Positions 21,987 to 25,888 of a stretch of DNA of 25,888 nucleotides are shown in pieces (within the stretch, counting starts at the first letter, position 1; every line of letters begins with the position of its first letter). A program made the position numbers and the translations under genes. Source of the stretch: CAZMXS01 sp964570325 (GTDB lineage: Bacteria > Verrucomicrobiota > Kiritimatiellia > CAIQIC01 > CAZMXS01); the NCBI GenBank assembly GCA_964570325.1, contig CAZMXS010000064.1, positions 1 to 25,888 on the forward strand, read 5' to 3'. The notes beneath the pieces were generated by a model. It was not told the origin of the DNA, made no database searches, and saw nothing but the letters and a program-made list of their open reading frames with translations.

Positions 21987-22580
21987 ATGGAAACGACGGA
22001 TGAGGCCCTCATGCAGGCATATCAACAAGGCGAAACCGCGGCGTTGGAGACCCTGGTGCGCCGCCACGCCGACAACCTGATGGGCTATCTTTGCCGGATG
22101 ACACGCAGCCGCGAGCAGGCCGAAGACCTCTTCCAGGAAACTTTTCTCCGCGTCCACACCCGCGCCCGCAGTTTTCACGGTACAGGCCGTTTCAAAGCCT
22201 GGTTATTCTCCATCGCTACTCACTTGACCCTCGACTCGATCCGCCGCCGCGCGCGCCACCCGGAACATCCGCCCGCCGACGAGACGCCAGACATCACCCC
22301 ACTGGCGGAATTGATTCCTGACCGAGCGCCCGGCCCCGCAGACACAGTAGTCAAGAGCGAGCAGGCTCGGCTGGTCCGCGAGGCGCTCGACACGCTCCCG
22401 CCGGGCCAGCGCGCCGCGCTGGTTCTGGCCTTTTACGAAGGCCACAGTTATCCCGAAGCCGCGCGCATTCTGGGCTGCACAGTCGGCACCGTCAAAACCC
22501 ATATCTCACGCGCGCTGCGCACCCTGGCCGCGCGGCTGCCCGACGCCGCGCCCGCGCCGACCGCTGGAGGCATGCCATGA
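21987..22580 (+). CDS. RNA polymerase ECF-family sigma factor
   Basis: ECF sigma factors direct RNA polymerase to promoters of envelope or stress genes when released from an anti-sigma factor. Region 2 spans about residues 20-90: ALETLVRRHADNLMGYLCRM, QAEDLFQETFLRVH and FKAWLFSIATHLTLDSIRRR. A Pro/Asp-rich linker follows (TPDITPLAELIPDRAPGP). Region 4 spans about 125-180: ALDTLPPGQRAALVLAFYEGHSYPEAARILGCTVGTVKTHISRALRTL, with a clear helix-turn-helix. 197 residues is normal for ECF. TTG 21984 precedes ATG 21987; the ATG is used, with GAAGG just upstream. The stop overlaps the anti-sigma gene as ATGA. No extra sensory domain is attached. The exact ECF group is not assigned. Confidence 0.92.
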   Translation: METTDEALMQAYQQGETAALETLVRRHADNLMGYLCRMTRSREQAEDLFQETFLRVHTRARSFHGTGRFKAWLFSIATHLTLDSIRRRARHPEHPPADETPDITPLAELIPDRAPGPADTVVKSEQARLVREALDTLPPGQRAALVLAFYEGHSYPEAARILGCTVGTVKTHISRALRTLAARLPDAAPAPTAGGMP

Positions 22581-23671
22581 GCCGCCATCCCACCGACCAG
22601 GAACTGATTGATTGCCAGTTCGACCTGGCTTCCCCCAACCAAATCGAGGCGGTGCGCGCACACCTGGCCGCTTGCCCGAATTGCGCCGCGCGCCGCGACC
22701 GATTGGTCGGCCGTTTGGGAATACTCAATGTTCTGAAGACGCCGGCGCCGGCGTCCGAGCGCCTGATCGCCGATACCTTGCGCCGCATCCGTCTGGCCGA
22801 ACCGCCGCGCCCCGCCAGAATTCCCGGCTGGCTCTGGTTGACCGCGACCGCCGCCGCCACCGCCATCATCCTGGCCATCATCAGCGCGCCTTCAACCGAT
22901 GTCACCGAACGAAGCGTCGAGGTCAAACTCGCGGCCGGGCGCATCACGTCGGGGCCATCCGGCGCCGCAACCATAGACTCCACCCGCCCGACCGACGCTA
23001 TGCCGTCCGCGGAACCGGCAATCGCTGATATCGCGGATACTGAACTACGCATTGCAGACAAATCGGCGCGGCAACAGATGGCCGGCGAACCGGCCGCAAT
23101 TGGCGCAACGCTTCCGCCGCGCGGTCGTTTTGATTTTACGGTTGCGGTTCTGACGCCGCCGGGGATCGCGCCCCTGCGCAGCGTGGCGCGTGAATGCGAT
23201 GCGGTTCGGGAGCCGTCAACCGCAAACGCGTTCCGCATGAAGGAAGCCGCTTCAGTTCCAATGCCGGGAGCCAAAGCGCTGGCGCCGGCGGCAGGTTTCG
23301 CGGACACTCGCGCGGCGCGCGCCAAAAAAGACGACGCGGACACGCCCGCGGATTCGCACTGGGAACTGGCTATCCCGAGCGATGGCGATGGCTTGAGTTG
23401 GACCAGCGGTCCCGGCCAATCCGTGGTGTTAACCCGCCATATTCGCGTGACCGCCACCCAAACCGAATGGCGCTTCAACATCGTCAATGAAGGCGCGCAG
23501 AAGACCGCTGTGGAGCTGCGTCCGGTATTTGATCGTCCTGTCACCGCGACGGACGCCACTCGCCTGGAACTGGGGCCGGCGGCGACGGCCTCCCTGATTT
23601 TCACCGCGCCCCATGCCGTGGGCGACGGCGATCCGCAAATCCAAAAAACCAACGGAAAGGAACAACCATGA
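22577..23671 (+). CDS. Zinc-finger anti-sigma factor with long periplasmic region, 364 aa
   Basis: The N-terminal 40 residues hold the ZAS motif HX3CX2C: H29, C33 and C36 in AHLAACPNC, expected to bind the ECF sigma at the membrane. One transmembrane helix lies at about 84-103 (GWLWLTATAAATAIILAIIS). The periplasmic part is about 260 residues: a Pro/Ala/Asp-rich low-complexity stretch (about 105-250), then a beta-type segment at about 255-345 with LSWTSGPGQSVVLTRHIRV, EWRFNIVNEGAQKTAVELR and LELGPAATASLIF. That C-terminal segment may be a sensory or binding domain; no family was recognised. Its start overlaps the sigma stop, and its own stop overlaps the VIT/VWA gene, both as ATGA, so the three products should be made in fixed ratio. 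Probably controls the sigma in response to an envelope signal. Confidence 0.88.
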   Translation: MSRHPTDQELIDCQFDLASPNQIEAVRAHLAACPNCAARRDRLVGRLGILNVLKTPAPASERLIADTLRRIRLAEPPRPARIPGWLWLTATAAATAIILAIISAPSTDVTERSVEVKLAAGRITSGPSGAATIDSTRPTDAMPSAEPAIADIADTELRIADKSARQQMAGEPAAIGATLPPRGRFDFTVAVLTPPGIAPLRSVARECDAVREPSTANAFRMKEAASVPMPGAKALAPAAGFADTRAARAKKDDADTPADSHWELAIPSDGDGLSWTSGPGQSVVLTRHIRVTATQTEWRFNIVNEGAQKTAVELRPVFDRPVTATDATRLELGPAATASLIFTAPHAVGDGDPQIQKTNGKEQP

Positions 23672-25845
23672 AATCAACACGCTATTGGCGGGCCTGGTTG
23701 CCCGTGCTGCTCATCGCGTGGACTTCGCCCTACGCCAAGACCGACGACGCGCTGCCGACTCAAGGCGCCATGCGGGCTATCCATAAGGACAACCAGGGCC
23801 TGCCGCGGGAAATAGACCTGCCGCTCAAACATACGGATGTACAGGCCGAAATCAGCGGATTCACCGCCCGTGTGAAAGTGACGCAAACCTTCTCAAATCC
23901 CTATCCGGATCCGATCGAAGCCGTCTACGTGTTCCCCCTGCCCCAGAATGCGGCCGTCGGCGACATGCAGATTCGAATTGGTGACCGTGTTGTGCGGGGG
24001 GTGATCAAGAAACGTGAGGAAGCGCGGAAGATATACGACGACGCAAAAAAATCCGGCAAGACGGCCGCGCTGCTGGAGCAGGACCGGCCGAATATCTTTA
24101 TGCAGTCAGTGGCCAACATCATGCCCGGCGCCGATATTCTGGTCGAAATCATCTATGACGAAATATTGAAATATGAAAAGGGCGGTTATGAGTTCGTCTT
24201 TCCGATGGTGGTTGGACCGCGGTTTATTCCCGGCAATCCCGTCGGGCAGCAGGCCGGCGGCTGGTCGCCCGACACGGACCAGGTGCCAGACGCATCGCGC
24301 ATCACACCGCCCGTGCTCAAGCCCGGCGAGCGCAGCGGACACGACATCAGCCTTGCCGTGAAAATCAACGCCGGCCTGCCGATTCGATCCATGCAATCGC
24401 CTTCCCATCAAATCACATGCGCCCCGCTCGCCGGCGCAGATGGCGTAATCAATGGGCCCTGCACGATCACACTGTCGCCGGCTGACGCCATTCCGAACAA
24501 GGATTTTGTGCTGCGCTACGTTGTAGCCGGTCCCAAGCCGGAGATCGGCCTGCTGACCCACAAGAATGAACTCGGCGGCTATTTCATGCTGATGTTCCAG
24601 CCGCCGGAGGCGCCCGCCCCTGAAACCATCACACCCAAGGAGATGGTATTTGTCGTGGATTGCTCGGGCTCGATGAACGGCGAACCCATCGCGCTGGCTA
24701 AAAAGGCGGTGCGTTACGCGCTCCAGAACCTGAATCCGGACGACACCTTTCAGATTATCCGCTTTTCCGAAGCCGCTTCGCCTTTCGCGAAAGAACCCTT
24801 GCCGAACACAGTTGAAAACGTCCGGCGCGGCCTCTCATACATCAACAACCTGGCCGGCGAGGGCGGTACGATGATGATCGAGGGCATCAAGGCCGCGCTG
24901 GACTACCCGCATCGCGACAACCGTCTGCGCATCGTCTGTTTCATGACCGACGGCTATATCGGCAACGAGACGGAGATTCTGCACGCTATCGAGCAACGCC
25001 TGGGCGACAACACGCGCCTGTTCTCTTTCGGCGTGGGATCATCGGTCAACCGCTACCTCCTCGACCAGATGGCTGAAGTCGGACGCGGCGAGGTGCAGTA
25101 CGTGTTGCTGAATGAGAAGCCCGAGGAAACGGTGAACAAGTTTTATGAGCGCGTTCGCAATCCCGTGGTCACGCATATCCGTGTGGACTGGGACAACCTG
25201 GACGTCACGGACATCATGCCCGCCCGCGTGCGCGACCTATTTGCCGGACAGCCCATCTTCATTCTTGGACGATATAACAACCCCGGCCGCGCCACCGTGC
25301 AGGTCCATGCCAAAATCGGCGGCCGGGATGTGACTTACGACATTCCGGTCCAGTTGCCGGCAACGAATCCGGATAATGGCGCCCTGGCGCAACTCTGGGC
25401 CCGCGCCCGTATCAAGGAACTGTCGGGCGAACAATACGGCGGACCGAATCAGGATGTGATCAAAACCATTACCGAGCTTGCGCTAAAATATCGCCTGATG
25501 TCCGAATATACCTCCTTTGTGGCCGTCGAAGAAAAGGTCGTGAACGAGGGGGGGCAAATGAAGACCATCCAAGTTCCCGTGGAAATGCCGGAAGGCGTTT
25601 CCTACGATAGCGTATTCGGCAAGGATCGGAAATACGACACCGCGCGGGGGGGAGTAGATCTAATGATGGCCAGCCCGGCGGCGGGCGGCTTTTTTGCCGG
25701 CCGCTCCGCCGGCGGCCGCGACGCCGGCCTGGCGGGGGCGGCCGGGGGAGGGCCGCCGGGGAAGTGGCGCGAGGCGGGGGCGGGGGGGGCCGGGGGGGGT
25801 GCGGCCCGGCGCCGGCGCCGAGCGCGCCGCGGCGGGCGGCGGTGA
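23668..25845 (+). CDS. Secreted VIT and VWA (von Willebrand A) domain protein, unreliable C-terminus
   Basis: A signal peptide (residues 1-23, MKSTRYWRAWLPVLLIAWTSPYA) leads to a VIT domain at about 45-170: IDLPLKHTDVQAEISGFTARVKVTQTFSNP, EAVYVFPLPQNAAV, EEARKIYDDAKKSGKTAALLEQDRPNIF. The VWA domain spans about 325-490 with a full metal-binding MIDAS: D331-C-S333-G-S335, T401 and D428 in FMTDGYIGNE. VIT-VWA proteins bind partners or form surface adhesins and complexes, as in inter-alpha-trypsin inhibitors and bacterial surface proteins. A further beta-rich region ends near residue 665. After about 25650 the frame becomes Gly, Ala and Arg in a ~90% GC stretch, with TGA at 25843-25845 that may be false. 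The start overlaps the anti-sigma gene. No sortase motif or C-terminal anchor is seen. Confidence 0.88.
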   Translation: MKSTRYWRAWLPVLLIAWTSPYAKTDDALPTQGAMRAIHKDNQGLPREIDLPLKHTDVQAEISGFTARVKVTQTFSNPYPDPIEAVYVFPLPQNAAVGDMQIRIGDRVVRGVIKKREEARKIYDDAKKSGKTAALLEQDRPNIFMQSVANIMPGADILVEIIYDEILKYEKGGYEFVFPMVVGPRFIPGNPVGQQAGGWSPDTDQVPDASRITPPVLKPGERSGHDISLAVKINAGLPIRSMQSPSHQITCAPLAGADGVINGPCTITLSPADAIPNKDFVLRYVVAGPKPEIGLLTHKNELGGYFMLMFQPPEAPAPETITPKEMVFVVDCSGSMNGEPIALAKKAVRYALQNLNPDDTFQIIRFSEAASPFAKEPLPNTVENVRRGLSYINNLAGEGGTMMIEGIKAALDYPHRDNRLRIVCFMTDGYIGNETEILHAIEQRLGDNTRLFSFGVGSSVNRYLLDQMAEVGRGEVQYVLLNEKPEETVNKFYERVRNPVVTHIRVDWDNLDVTDIMPARVRDLFAGQPIFILGRYNNPGRATVQVHAKIGGRDVTYDIPVQLPATNPDNGALAQLWARARIKELSGEQYGGPNQDVIKTITELALKYRLMSEYTSFVAVEEKVVNEGGQMKTIQVPVEMPEGVSYDSVFGKDRKYDTARGGVDLMMASPAAGGFFAGRSAGGRDAGLAGAAGGGPPGKWREAGAGGAGGGAARRRRRARRGGRR

Positions 25846-25888
25846 CCACGGTGCGCAGAGGTGGCGCGGACATGCTCGCTTCCCTTGC

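Noticed and set aside
25469..25873. Minus-strand 134-codon frame with a start-like MSAPPLRTVVT, possibly a gene entering from the right
   Set aside because: It is mostly Pro/Arg from the ~90% GC tail and runs antisense into the VWA gene; it may reflect a chimeric end but cannot be supported.
1..25888. CRISPR arrays, transposases, integrases, tRNA or rRNA genes
   Set aside because: None was found by reading; no regularly spaced repeats, no mobile-element protein motifs and no cloverleaf candidates.

Overview
The window is about 60% GC by eye and is densely coded on both strands. It looks like chromosome of a Gram-negative-type bacterium. There is a lipoprotein with a lipobox, an AsmA-like protein, several proteins with Sec signal peptides, and an ECF sigma / zinc-finger anti-sigma pair. 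The run trpS-scpA-scpB-pheA-hisC-aroF-tyrA-aroA-cmk-plsC, together with small secreted orphan proteins, recalls the PVC superphylum (Kiritimatiellota / Lentisphaerota / Verrucomicrobiota). That placement is inference from gene order and protein style, not a search. No tRNA, rRNA, CRISPR array, insertion sequence or phage gene was seen. No gene-free stretch exceeds 300 bases.

Layout. (1) 1-5322 is an accessory-looking block: a minus-strand pair (a truncated membrane-anchored protein and a secreted protein, overlapping by ATGA), a plus-strand lipoprotein with an FG-GAP-like motif, a minus-strand secreted protein with three DUF4214-like repeats, a GH20 beta-N-acetylhexosaminidase, and a small membrane-anchored protein. 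(2) 5317-15936 is an eleven-gene minus-strand run read from trpS leftwards. It joins tryptophanyl-tRNA synthetase, the ScpA/ScpB partners of SMC, six aromatic amino acid genes (pheA, hisC-type aminotransferase, type Ib DAHP synthase, tyrA, aroA and the chorismate mutase fused in pheA), CMP kinase, a PlsC-type acyltransferase and a divergent IspD-like protein. Most junctions overlap or nearly touch. (3) 16196-17586 holds two plus-strand genes: a secreted protein of unknown function and a four-helix DUF6790-type membrane protein. (4) 17761-21875 is a minus-strand run yggS-proC-AsmA-like-polytopic membrane protein. (5) 21987-25845 is a plus-strand cassette of ECF sigma factor, membrane anti-sigma factor and secreted VIT/VWA protein, each joined to the next by an ATGA overlap.

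How they work together. DAHP synthase starts the shikimate pathway and AroA makes EPSP. The chorismate mutase/prephenate dehydratase PheA and the dehydrogenase TyrA split the flow to Phe and Tyr, and the HisC-like enzyme is well placed for transamination. Feedback control appears to sit in the ACT domain of PheA and the N-terminal domain of DAHP synthase.

Most worth a second look: the sigma / anti-sigma / VIT-VWA unit with an ECF-style promoter candidate just upstream; the IspD-like protein whose nucleotide-binding loop lacks the catalytic Arg and Lys; a sharp AT-rich island (about 37% GC by hand count over 6001-6360) whose edge falls inside plsC; and the about 130-residue acidic tail of ScpB, whose reading frame overlaps the pheA start. 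The last ~150 bases are about 90% GC with long G runs and should be treated as unreliable or foreign sequence.
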